Source: Adiantum capillus-veneris
Taxonomy: Eukaryota > Streptophyta > Polypodiopsida > Polypodiales > Pteridaceae
Length of the DNA: 64,000 nucleotides
Assembly (NCBI GenBank): GCA_014529385.2
Contig: CM043945.1
Location: 93,386,112-93,450,111, forward strand
Reading direction: 5' to 3'
The translations under genes were made by a program, and so were the position numbers. The notes under the pieces are model-generated. The model worked only from the letters and a program-made list of their open reading frames with translations, made no database searches and was not told where the DNA came from. Positions 31,214-41,907 of the stretch are shown here, piece after piece (within the stretch, counting starts at the first letter, position 1; every line of letters begins with the position of its first letter).

Positions 31214-31434
31214 TTCTGATGGACAGCCACAAAGAGAAGGAAGCCATCGAAGAACTATCAAAAGCTGTAGCCTTCAAAGCTGATTTGCATTTGCTGCATT
31301 TGCGAGCTGCGTTCCATGAGTGCATTGGAGATGCCACAAGTGCTTTACGGGATTGCCGAGCAGCTCTATCGGTGGATCCAAGCCATGTGGAAACAATGCA
31401 GCTTCATGTCCGTGTCTATAGCAGAGAGCCTTGA
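31214..31434 (+). CDS. Last exon of a TPR-repeat protein
   Basis: A T-rich tract ending TTGTTGTTGCAG (to 31213) is a good splice acceptor. The open frame after it reads KEKEAIEELSKAVAFKADL, HLLHLRAAFHECIGDATSAL, RDCRAALSVDPSHVETMQ and a stop at 31432-31434. The AFHExxGD...ALRDCRAALxxDP pattern is a tetratricopeptide repeat, a helical protein-binding unit, with the next repeat's start before it. TPR proteins with this kind of C-terminus are common in land plants. No other exon is visible: the 31 kb upstream is repeats. It is either the terminal exon of a gene with a very long, transposon-filled intron, or an isolated gene fragment. Confidence 0.7.
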
Positions 31435-33400
31435 TAAGAGTCATCCAATGGCCTTTTAATGTATGGAAGGGCGCTAAACATGGTCCTTCACAAACGTTGA
31501 AAGGCGCCTACTTGCTTGCATTTGACTTTATCATGGTGTACCATCATCTGTATGCTAAATTCACATGATGTTGTAACTATAACTAACGACGACGACGACA
31601 GTAAGGGGAAGGCGCAAGAGGAAGAGGAGAACATCATCCCTTTGTAATGAAGGCTTTCAAAATGGATGTAGTAGGGGAAGCAAGTAGAGCATGTGTTGTT
31701 CCCCTTCACAAGTTCAGGTGGCAATTGTTACCCCCGGTGTCTCTTTGGTTAATATTGCATAGTGCAAAAAGAGGAGTGCATTTCCTGCCTTGCCTTGCCC
31801 TGGCCTTTGTACTTTCGCAGTGAGTTTCGTGTGGTGTAAGTGTCACTAGTATTTCCTTTATGTGAGGAGGGACCCCCAATTCAGCCAAATGGAAAAAATC
31901 AATTAAACTCGACGAAGTTTAAGCGGGGCGGGGGGGGGGGGGATTTGGACGGTCAGAAGTTAATACAACAGCTGTAAAAGGTGTCAATGAGCTGTGTGCT
32001 CATTTTTATAAGCTCTCCTCTCCTTCCTTATATCTTACTCTGAAGGAATCAAGCTTGTAAATGTGAGTAGATCATTGAAAGAATAGGTGAATGGTCCGAA
32101 CTTGGCGATGAAACTGCATATGTGACACAGACCTTGTAACTTCGTCATTCCTTAATACAGCCTAATTGAACAGAGACACAATTGATGATGCTATTCTCTT
32201 GCAGGTCTTGGGAAACACAGTGCATGCTTTAAGAAAGTTGCAGTGAGTTTGCGTTCTTTTTGGCATGCTCCAAATCAGCAAATAAGACATGGTAGATGCA
32301 CATAGTTCTTTATTGGCCCCTGAAGGCAATAGTTTTTTCACAAAGAGCTTGGCCAACATTGTAGTGTTACGATTACATTTTCTTGAGGTTTTTGGTTTAA
32401 AACGGTGTAAAGGTACTTTGGATCTGTTGTCGAATGTTAAGCCGCTAAACCCGAAAAACTTGTGCGAGTATTGTACAAATGAGGCCTTGTGAGAGTATTG
32501 TACAAATGAGTCCTTGAAAATAGGTTGAATCGTGGAAGAAATGATCTTGGTTGGTTCTAAAAAAGTTAAAGAGTTAAAATAAATAGTGAACGTTTGCTAT
32601 GGCTTCAAGCTACATACCTTGAAAAGTACTATGTATATGGTGGTGAACTTGAGACAACTTCCAGTTGATGGAGAATGAGAGGGGCATTATTAATTGGTTG
32701 TTGAGTTCCGTCATGCTAATATAAGTGTTGATGGTTTGCTAGCCCTACTTGATATACATGGGTATCTTTAAACTCTTTGAAAGGCCTCATTGTACGCTAC
32801 TATATATGAATATTCGATCTTAGTAGCATACAATAAAAGCTTGCAAGGTTGGAAATGGCTAGTTTTTTCATAGTAGTGATAGCTTTAATCCTCAAGCAAG
32901 GGTGTTTTTGAGATGATAATTATTGAAGTTTTTGAAATAGTTTCAAAAAATACAATTGAAATGTCACCAAATGGATGGAATTGTGTGAAATTGCATACTT
33001 GATCCCTACTTAGTTGTTAGTTTCTTTGTAATTTTTTGACACCAATAACAAAGGGAAGGGGTCATTCACACATCTCTACTCAAGTAATGCCAATCCTACG
33101 TGCTTGTGGTTCTTGGATGGTGACAAATAAGAGGTTCCTTCCTTGAGATTATGACAAAAACAACAATAGTAGAAGATCATCATCCATCGTTCAGTGTTGT
33201 TACGTATGATTGATACAACGTTCTTGTAAACTTTTCTATGACAATTGTATATATTCACTCTTGTATATTTTTCTATGATAGTTGTATATATTCACTTCGT
33301 TTTTTTTTTCAATTGTAATGTCAATTATAAAGTCGATTCTTTCTATATATATGTATTGTCTGGTCACTAGTCCAATTCTATGGTGCAATATTTTATGTAA
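31435..33400. other. 3' flank of the TPR exon, non-coding
   Basis: No gene is recognised. The first few hundred bases could be 3' untranslated sequence. A run of about 14 G lies near 31929-31942. Composition becomes AT-rich to the right. Confidence 0.5.
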
Positions 33401-33418
33401 ATCAAACTTTTGTTGTGT

Positions 33419-33419
33419 A

Positions 33420-33473
<54 letters not shown>

Positions 33474-33956
33474 GCATATATAAATACAAAGATATGCGTA
33501 CTTAGCTTTTGTCACAACTCTGTAGATGTAAGGTTGATTGAACTATAATGAAGCATAGCACTAAAAGAAGCATTAAATAAGAAACATTAGCACTTAGCCT
33601 TGTCTTTTGTGTGTGTATGTGAAAGAGTTTTTGAGGGCTTGTTTTGATCATCCACTTACTGTGTGACTACGGAGTTGGTTGAACATAAGGAGGCTTCACA
33701 AGTGAGGACTCTTATCTTTTCTTGGGATTTCTTTTGGCTTAGTTGTTGTCCGTCTTTGACATACCAGACTCTTACCACTTTATGGAACAGATAACACACA
33801 TCATCCCTTGTACATATTAGAATGAGGTCTCATTCTTATAGCAATGTACAAAAATAATTTTAAGATAGAGTTGTTTTTGTGCTACCTCTGGTCACTTTTA
33901 TCAAGTCAGTTGTCGTTTGAACTTGTATGTTCATTTGTGTTTATTTATTAAAATAG

Positions 33957-34007
<51 letters not shown>

Positions 34008-34126
34008 GCATAGATAACTACAAAGATATGGTAATGAGCTTTTGCCAAAACTCTGCAGATGCAAGGCTAACTCAACTAAAATGAAGCCTAGCACCAAAAG
34101 AAGCATTAAATAGGAAACATTAGCAT
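33419..34126. repeat. Direct duplication carrying (AC)n
   Basis: Unit one is at 33419-33592 and unit two at 33957-34126, 540 bp apart. Each has an (AC)n tract (33422-33472; 33960-34006) followed by ACAAGCATA, ACAAAGATATG, AACTCTG-AGATG and AGCAC-AAAAGAAGCATTAAATA words in the same order. Clearly homologous but diverged. Non-coding. Confidence 0.88.
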
Positions 34127-35321
34127 AAAAATAAGGTAGTTAGTGGGGCATGCACACTACTGAAGGTATAAATAATTAACACAACAGTAATTGATTATAA
34201 ATCAGACAAAAACTTCACAATGTGAAGTTTTGCATGATCGCTATATGTCTACAACATATACCTAGATGAGTCTAGGATGAGCCCCAAATTCACCTTTCAA
34301 AGAAAATGCAGGGTAAAGGCTCATGACAGTCATCCACAGGTTAATGTAACGAGCAACATATCATGCACAATATCGACTAAATACTATGACATCCCAACTA
34401 GCATTGCCACTGCCCAATAATGGCCTCCAAGTAGGAAGTCAAGTATCCCCCCCCCCCCCCCCCCAAAAAAAAAAAAAAAAAAACCCATTCACACTAATTC
34501 TATTGATTGAACCCATTTATAAATTCCCTGTAATGAAGGGTTTCCTAGATCTCCAAGGTCTCCTTTCTTGGTCCCCTTAAAAAAGATCTGCTATTGAAGC
34601 TGCTATTGTGGCTCACATTCTCTAGAAAACACCTAAGTTGTCATTTGAATGCAACCATGCTTACCCTTGTTATTGGAATGCCTATTGTTTTTTCACTTTG
34701 TGCCTAGTGAAGCACTCTTAACCCCTTCCCTTGGACTTTTGGTTACCCCTCTTCAAAACCTCTATGAGGCATGCCATTATTTATGGCCCTCTTTGCACTA
34801 TACAAAAATTCTAAAATCCCTTTAGGAGTACCTTCGAGGATAATCCTTCAAACCTAACCTTCAGAAAGTCCTCTTGGTGAGATTATGGACTTTTTGTGGA
34901 CTTCCCTTTTGATATTCTCAACTACTTGCCCATTAATTGCCAGCCCAGGCTGTGCTTTGACTCCACTCTCCCTCTCTCTGCCTGACGTGCCTCACGGAAA
35001 TGCTCTCCTCTCCTTGTCGACTTCTGCATTGATTTTCCCTTCTAGTTGATTGACGGGCTCTTTGCTCTTTGTTGTAGGTTTGGCGATACTCCAAACATCT
35101 TGGACTAAATTTTGATGGATTCTCCACTTCCATGTTTTTCTTAATGTATTCCATTGATCTTTATGCATGCTAATGCACTCATGGTTTGGGCACTTGCCAT
35201 GGGGTACCTATGAATGGATGGTTGGCTATTGTTGAGAGCTCTATGACTTTGCGTAGCTGGTTTTCCCTATCACAAGAAGTTTTGGAAAGTTCTCACAATA
35301 TTTCCCACATTGTGACTAACC
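34127..35321. other. Non-coding, with poly(C)-poly(A) run
   Basis: No gene recognised. A run of C followed directly by a run of A occupies about 34447-34483. Confidence 0.5.
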
Positions 35322-35477
35322 TCAACATCACGAGCTTCTGTGAGGGAGGTGCAACATACCTAGCTAGGTACAATTGGGGGCAGGGGACCGCTGGCCCGGT
35401 TGGGGGCTGGTGGTCCCCTGCCCCAAATCGTACCTAGCTAGGTATGCCACACCTCCCTCATAGAAGCTCATGATGTT
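35322..35477. repeat. Long foldback (inverted repeat, 68-bp arms)
   Basis: The left arm (35322-35389) and right arm (35412-35477) are reverse complements with few mismatches, around a 22-base loop. The arms contain ATACCTAGCTAGGTAC, itself partly palindromic, and GGGGCAGGGGACC. The GC-rich inner arm stands out from AT-rich surroundings. Candidates are a foldback MITE or a microRNA-type precursor; nothing here decides between them. Confidence 0.85.
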
Positions 35478-37639
35478 ATGCATTGCATGAAAAACACTGA
35501 GAAAGACTCCGTTTTCCTACATGAGAAAATTTCTAAATCTTTTTGTGTATGCTTATTATGGTAAAACTCTGATTTTTTTCTATCATGGATGAGGAATTGG
35601 ACATGCCTTTTAAATTTCCCCCAATGGGTTCCTTACCTAACCGTTGTTTCTTATCACTGTCATTTTTTTCGGGTTTAAATCTACAAGTATTCTCGAGTCT
35701 TGATATGGAGTATCTTGCCTCTTACACTGATGTTTGGCCTGACTATTGGTCCATTGTTCCATGTGATTTGAGGGGGCTTGATGGCCTCTTACCCCCTCTT
35801 GATTCAAGAGTGATCGAGAGAGTGTGGTAAGGAACAAAGTGCTACAAAACTCTGTTGTAAGGCCTTGAGTTGTGGTCGGTTCTCCCCTACTGCAATGGAG
35901 CTTGTTGAGAATGCATCCTCTTCACATGTTTCCTATTGTCTCATTCTGTTCTTTTGCCTTATTGGCCTACGTCTGAAAGTAATAAGGGAATGTAATGTGC
36001 TTGGGTGTATTAGGATTTTTAAAGCCTTGCACTGATTATTCATAAATTGATTTTAAGGAAATCCTGATGCTTTCCTGATGGGTAAATTCTCCCCGTATGA
36101 ATCCAATCCTGTGATATTGTCCTTGATTGGTAAAAGTTTACTTTGTGATGATGATGTTAGTCTGATCTTTTGCTGGTTTTTTTATCCTTAAGGATTTTTT
36201 AACCTCCTTATGGCCTTGGGCTAATGTTGCACCTCTTGCTGTGAATCCGGGGAGAATTTTTGTAGTTACATTAGGTGTCACGATTGGTTCTAGTGGTTGC
36301 CTATTGCGATGCTTTGCTCATTTATCTCCCCGATCTGATGGTTGTTTGCAGTCAACTTAGGAATTTTACTAGCTATTTGCTGAGGCATGAAGTAGGACGA
36401 TATGGCTCTAAATTTTTGCTAGATCTAATGGCATGCTTCACTTCTTACTGTCGGTTGTCACTAAAACTTATATAAGTTTTTGGGCTTGCTCTTGTATTAG
36501 CAGACACTATTAGCCTTAGTTTTGGTTCATAAATGTAGAAAACCTTTTGATTTCATTTGAGCTAGGGATGCTTGGCTACCTTATACTCACTTTGAACTTC
36601 CGTCCATGCTCCTACTAAACTCTAAGCTTGAATAATACCTATGGCTCACTCATTTTATAACTTTTTTATAAAAGGAGACTTGGTTGGAGCATATCCACTC
36701 TCCCATTTTGCTATCTTGAATTATTGGCTTTCCTTCTTTCTTGTATTACTATTTTTCCTTGATAATGCTATGGTTTAGGTCTTTCCTACTATTTGAAGTG
36801 TCTGGTTGATTACTTCTTATTTATAGTAACTCTACTTGAACCCTCATACAATTATTGATGTTGGCTTTGTTCTAACTATTTTAAGGGCTTCTAGCTGGAG
36901 TTTAACTAAGTGGTTTTTGAACCTTGTTTGATATATTGTGAATCTATTTAAGTCCTTTGTTACCTTATGTCTCTTCCATATTACAGAATCTAAAGTAAAA
37001 AGAAATTGTCTAGTAAAGCATGAATTGGTCAATAGGATGGTGTATAGCGTTCTTCATGGTGCAATACATTTTGTAGTGATTTCTATGGAGAGTTTTCATG
37101 CTATAAATGATCAATATTCGGTCTTGTGATAATGAAGTTATCAATGATGGGTTGTCTAACTTACCAAAATCTTGACCATACCTTTGTTGCTTTCTTCACA
37201 AGGATACCCTTGAGCTTGCTAAGATTAATTGGGCTTAGAGAATTACATGTCTTATTGACGGCTATTATGGATGATAGCTTTCAAGAATTCTTCACTTGAT
37301 GGTACAGGATGATGGAGGTGATTGAATTTACTTAGGATAATGGGTTTCTTTGGTATATGATGCATTCTTCTTACATTTACAGGCTATAAGTACATGGTCT
37401 ACATCTAAAAATGGTAAAAATGCCTTTCTGTAAGATCATGAAAAGAAAAATGTATTGAAAGATTATTTTGCTTTGGAACTATATCGGGGCTATCATCATC
37501 AATGGCTATGTAAAACCAAGCTGGATTTACTGTAAACTTATAAAAATAGAATACCTTCTTCAAACATCATAGTCTAGGCCTTTTGGTGTGATTATCATGT
37601 TGCTATCCCTATGGCTTCGTGAGCTGGGCTTTCCTTATT
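35478..37639. other. AT-rich non-coding
   Basis: No gene, conserved motif or repeat is recognised in this stretch; the short open frames show no family features. Confidence 0.5.
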
Positions 37640-38471
37640 ATTAGTTGACCTATGGACAAAGGGCTAGAAGCTCAGGGCTAGAAGCTCCCCACAAGGTAAT
37701 GGTTGACCTTTTCTTAATGGTAACCCAATGGCCACATGGACTTAGGTCCTCCATGAAAACTTTGAAAGCTATTATCATCCTTGAGAAGTTAATTTTTGAT
37801 AATTTCATATCCTACCATGGAATTCTATTCTATAGCAACATTCCTTTTAGAACCCCCATAAACAGTTCAATTATTTTCATTAGATTATGCTCCTACGAGT
37901 TCAAGGTGAATCTTCATAGTATATCTTTAGAGTTACTTTATGGTTTCCTACTAGCTTTAGCCCACCCACCCACCCACCCACCCACCCACCCTCCCTCCCC
38001 GATAGTTCTCTCACTTGGATTTTCATCCTTCACATGGTTTTTTAGTTTCATATGCACTTAGATCCTATGGAAAAGTATCCATGAACACTTATGATAATAA
38101 GCCATAAATCTATTATACCGGCTCTTAGAGATGACTTATTAGCAACTCACCATTAGAATAACATAGATTCATGTGGTAAGTATTAATTTATGAGGTGCTA
38201 GGTGTATAAATGGCCCCATATATGTAGGTTCTCTCCAGATTCTTTTCCAAGCTATACTCTTGGTTCTACATTGTTTCATTTTTTTATGGAGGTAAAAACT
38301 TCATCCTTGACATGGATTTCCATATCTACATGGTCTTATGTTCAAAAAATTTCAACGTCCATAAAGACATTGGGTTCTTACAAGTTCATGAAGTCTCATA
38401 ATGTGAAGTGTTGAGAGTCACCCTATAATTTTTGGGCCGTAGGCTTTCCCTTGATTCATCTAGGGCCTATC
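37640..38471. repeat. Degenerate satellite, left part
   Basis: Carries diverged copies of the CTATGGCCAAAGGGCCATAGG keyword, for example at 37648 (TATGGACAAAGGGCTAGAAGC), 37726 and 38430 (GGGCCGTAGGCTTTCCC). Text such as TACAAGTTCATGAAGTC also matches the right part at 42100-42140. It is cut at 38472 by the copia element. A (CCCA)n run lies at 37965-37991. Confidence 0.55.
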
Positions 38472-38476
38472 ATCTA
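38472..38476. repeat. Target site duplication, left (ATCTA)
   Basis: ATCTA directly precedes the 5' LTR and is repeated exactly after the 3' LTR at 41903-41907. Confidence 0.85.
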
Positions 38477-38703
38477 TGTTACCGTCTACATGTGGTAGTG
38501 ATGTGTGTGAATACACTTAGGACCACCGGTGCATTTTTTCCTCACTAGGAGTTTCTTTCCCTTGTGCATTGTATATACGCCTGTCATTCTAGGGCTATCT
38601 ATATTTCCATTGCACGCTAAGTAATACACTCTCTGTTGAGTAACTTGAGCTTCCTTCATCTTCTCCAAGCCGTGTGTGTTTTTCTGCAATCCTAATTCCA
38701 ACA
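38477..38703 (+). repeat. 5' LTR of copia derivative
   Basis: Begins TGTTACCGTCTACATGTGG and ends CTAATTCCAACA. Aligns end to end with 41676-41902. Confidence 0.88.
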
Positions 38704-38704
38704 A

Positions 38705-38717
38705 TTAGTATCAAAAC
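38705..38717 (+). promoter_or_regulatory. Primer-binding site of copia derivative
   Basis: TTAGTATCAAAAC lies one base after the LTR and matches the common TTGGTATCAGAGC site (initiator-Met tRNA) except for three changes. Confidence 0.75.
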
Positions 38718-39065
38718 AGGTTACATCCTCTCAGGCTTAGTTCGTCAGCAGCTCGAACACACACATGTTCACTTTCTCCGATTTTTGTGAGCTTTGGGGA
38801 GAGTTCGAAGGTTGGGAAAAGTTCGGGTAAGCTCGAAGAGCTTGGTCTGCTCAGAATTTTGATTTGGGCTCATTTCGGCCTCCGTTTCCACAACAAGCAG
38901 TACTGCATAGACTATTTCATCATTTTGTACATAAATTCTATCAATGCCATTTTTTGCATTATAGGACCTTATGGTCTTCTATGGTTTATGCTATATAGCA
39001 CGTGTTGTTCCCGCTTTCCTTCTCCTTTTTTTTGGGCAGTTTTCACATCAGGTGCAACATTTACC

Positions 39066-39990
39066 ATGGCTGACAACAACACAGATGTGTTCAAGATGTT
39101 TGCTGCAGAGGACAGATTGGATGGGGACAATTACCCTATGTGGGCTTATAGGATGTAGCATGTTCTTGTGTGAAAGGGAATTTGGAACATTGTGTAGGGC
39201 ATTGATGTACGTCCTGGTTCAGAGGATACAAACGATGTTGAGGATGTTCTAGGTCTTGCTGCAAGGATCGCTGCTGTTAGAGTTGATTTGCCTATGATAG
39301 AACAAGCTCGCTGGGATATAAAAGATGCACAAGCTGATGCATTGATTGCATTGTCTATGGAGCGCACCATTACTCCTCACATTCATCAGTGAAATTGCAA
39401 AACAGGTTTGGGATATTCTGGCAGGTCTTTATGCAAGTCGCAACAATGAGACAAAAATTGCATTGATGCGTAAAGAGGTGGAGTCGAAGATTATGCATGA
39501 GGAAGATGACACGGACACTTTCCTTGCTGGTGTCAAGGATATCAATGAGCAACTTATTTGTGCAGGAGAAATCATTTAACAAAGTCCCCTTGTGCATACT
39601 ATTCTTGATGCCATGCCAGATTCTTACGAGACTTTTGCTAGTACTTTAGGACTTATGACCCAAGGAAATCTTGAAGTTGTCAAGTTTAATGTAAAATGCA
39701 CATTGATGTTGCAAGAGTCGCTTTCTAGAAAAAAATAGGACTCGACAACATGCAGTTGAACAGGCCTTTATTGCCGCTCAAAGAAAAGGTGGGAACAACA
39801 ATGCAGCCACTTCTTATGGTTCTTCTACAAGTGGAAAATCACATGTTCCTAATGCTTCTACTGCCAGCAATTCGTCTAGAAATTTTGGTGATAAGGGCAA
39901 AAAGAAGATGCATTGCCATTATTGTAAAGATAATGATCACTTGATCAAGCAGTGTCCTAAGTTGAGGCCAAAGAGGCTAAGAAGAAAGAG
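39066..39990 (+). pseudogene. Copia gag with CCHC zinc knuckle
   Basis: From the ATG at 39066 the frame reads FAAEDRLDGDNYPMWAYRM and then meets a stop. Later pieces read MERTITPHIH and, in another frame, LYASRNNETKIALMRKEV and KIMHEEDDTDTFLAGVKDI, all typical of copia gag. A perfect CX2CX4HX4C knuckle (CHYCKDNDHLIKQC) sits near 39912-39953. At least three frame breaks separate the parts. Confidence 0.82.
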
Positions 39991-40134
39991 GCTGGTTCCA
40001 CTACTAATGTTGGTTCCACCACAAATGTAGCTACTGTTGAGTCTTCTATGAAATGAAAGTGTGATGCTGATGTTGATACAGAATGGGCTTTTAGTGCAGA
40101 GTGCACTTATAATCCTGTTGTCCATGATGCATGC

Positions 40135-41370
40135 ATGTCAGTTGCTGCAAATTCACATATGTGGTATTTTGAGAGTGGTGCTACGATGCACATTACCTCA
40201 CATCGTGATTTGCTACCTCTCTTGAGTCTGTCCCTCATGAGAATTCAATTACTTGTGCCAACAATGCCTCTTATCGGGTTCATGGAGTTAGAAAGATTGT
40301 GCTTACTGCTGCAAATGACAGTTCTTTCACACTTGTTGATGCATTTTATGTAGCTGGGATCAAGAAGAATCTTTTGTCTGCATTTGCACTTGCTAGACTT
40401 GGTCTTGTAGTCAAATTTGTGGATGACAGATGTACAATAGATGATCTTAGTTTTGGTGATGAAATTGTTGCATTGGGCATTTTATGCCATGGGCTATATA
40501 AGCTCACTTTGTATGACAAGTGTTGGCAGAATTTTGCAAATGCAGTTGTGGATTCTAAGACTATTTCAGATGCAAAACTTTAGCATGCACGTTTTGGACA
40601 TTTGAATTTTACTAGTTTGCTGTGTTTGCAAAAATCTAATATGGTTGCTTCTTTGTCGCTCTTGAAGCATCTGTCAAACATGTTTGTGAAGGCCGTATTT
40701 TGGGTATGATGCAACGTTCAAAATTTCCAAAGGATGGTTTAGTTTAGGGCCACATGCAGGTTGCAGCTTATGCATAATAATGTTTGCGGGCCCATGTAAA
40801 CTCTGTCCTTGGGCAATTACCCTTAATTTGTGACTGTCATTGACGATTTCTCCTGGCATGCATGGGTATTTCCGCTTAAAGCGAAGTCCAAAGTATTTAT
40901 GTGCTTCAAACAATTCCTTACTATCGCTGAAAATGTCTTCGAAATGTACTATGGCCACCCTCTGTTTCGATCGAGGGGGGCATTATATGTCTCATGAATT
41001 TAATACATTTTTGGCTAGTTGTGGGATAAAACACCACTGTATAGTGCCTTATACACCGCAACAAAATGGTGTTGCTGAGAGGAAAAACAGGTCACTTACG
41101 GAAATGGCATGATGTATGGTCAAAAGTCAAGCTTTGCCTCATTCGTTTTGGCTTGAGGCCATCATGTGTGCCACTTATGTACTTAACATGTGTCCTATAA
41201 AAGCTTTGTAGTCTATTACTCCATATGAAGCATGGCATGATAGAAAGCCTTCTATTGATCACATGCGTGTTGTTGGATGTTTGGCATATGCTTTGGTGCC
41301 ACAAATACAATGCAAAAAATTTGAAGATAAGGTTGTCAAATGTATTTTTGTTGGTTATAGTGCTGAAAGA
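40135..41370 (+). pseudogene. Copia protease and integrase remnant
   Basis: The protease site reads WYFESGATMHIT, with Glu in place of the catalytic Asp. The pre-integrase domain is decayed after ARFGHLNF (near 40590). Integrase pieces include VIDDFSWHAWVFPLKAKS and HHCIVPYTPQQNGVAERKNRS, which keeps the catalytic Glu. The SDNG-type second Asp block has become CFDRGGHYM. The frame changes several times. The reading ends near 41370, where RT would normally follow. Confidence 0.8.
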
Positions 41371-41379
41371 AAACAGTTA

Positions 41380-41640
41380 GGGCACATTGGAAGTTGCAAG
41401 GAACCCAGTTTTTCATGCTCGCACAAAGCACATTGAGGTGCATTACCACTATGTCAGGGAGAGACTCTCAGCAGGAGAGATCAGCTTGGCTTATGTGCCA
41501 ACACAGGACCACCTTGCAAATGTTTTCACAAAGTCTTTGTCCCGTGAGAAGTTTGAATCTTTCCGCAAAGCTTTAGACTTACTCCCCTTTGTGGACCGAT
41601 CATGTCCTCATGGCATGACACTTCCCTTTACTCTATGTGC
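41380..41640 (+). pseudogene. Copia RNase H C-terminal end
   Basis: Reads VARNPVFHARTKHIEVHYHY, VRERLSAGEISLAYVPTQDH and NVFTKSLSREKFESFRKALD. This is the conserved end of copia RNase H. It is joined directly to the integrase end (near 41371), showing that RT and most of RNase H have been deleted. Confidence 0.88.
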
Positions 41641-41675
41641 CAACTCTCGTTCACTGCATCATTCCAGTGGGGATT

Positions 41676-41902
41676 TGTTACCATATACATGTGGTAGTGA
41701 TGTGTGTGAGCACACTTAGGACAGTCAATGCATTTTTTCCCTGACTAGGAGGTTTCCCCTCCCCTGCATTGTATATACACACATCATTCTAGGGCTATCT
41801 ATCTTTCTATTGCACACTAAGTAATACATTCTCGTTGTGTGCCTTGAGCTTCCTTCATCTTCTCCAAGCTGTGTCTATTTTTTTGCAACCCTAATTCCAA
41901 CA
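41676..41902 (+). repeat. 3' LTR of copia derivative
   Basis: Begins TGTTACCATATACATGTGG and ends CTAATTCCAACA, 227 bp like the 5' LTR. The short purine-rich GTGGGGA before it (41668-41674) would be the plus-strand primer. Confidence 0.88.
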
Positions 41903-41907
41903 ATCTA
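41903..41907. repeat. Target site duplication, right (ATCTA)
   Basis: Exact copy of 38472-38476. Confidence 0.85.

Larger units (their letters stand above)
38477..41902 (+). mobile_element. Copia deletion derivative with intact LTRs and TSD
   Basis: Two LTRs of 227 bp each (38477-38703 and 41676-41902), a primer site, gag, protease, integrase and the last part of RNase H are present; reverse transcriptase is missing. The flanks carry a perfect 5-bp duplication ATCTA. At 3.4 kb it is well short of a full copia element. The LTRs differ at scattered positions, so the insertion is not recent. It probably moved, if it moved in this form, using proteins from a complete relative. Confidence 0.9.

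Noticed and set aside
33282-33548. Reading frame with Thr-His repeats
   Set aside because: Produced by the (AC)n microsatellite; no coding features outside it.
37965-37991. (CCCA)n run as interstitial telomere sequence
   Set aside because: The plant telomere unit is TTTAGGG; CCCA repeats are a simple sequence only.
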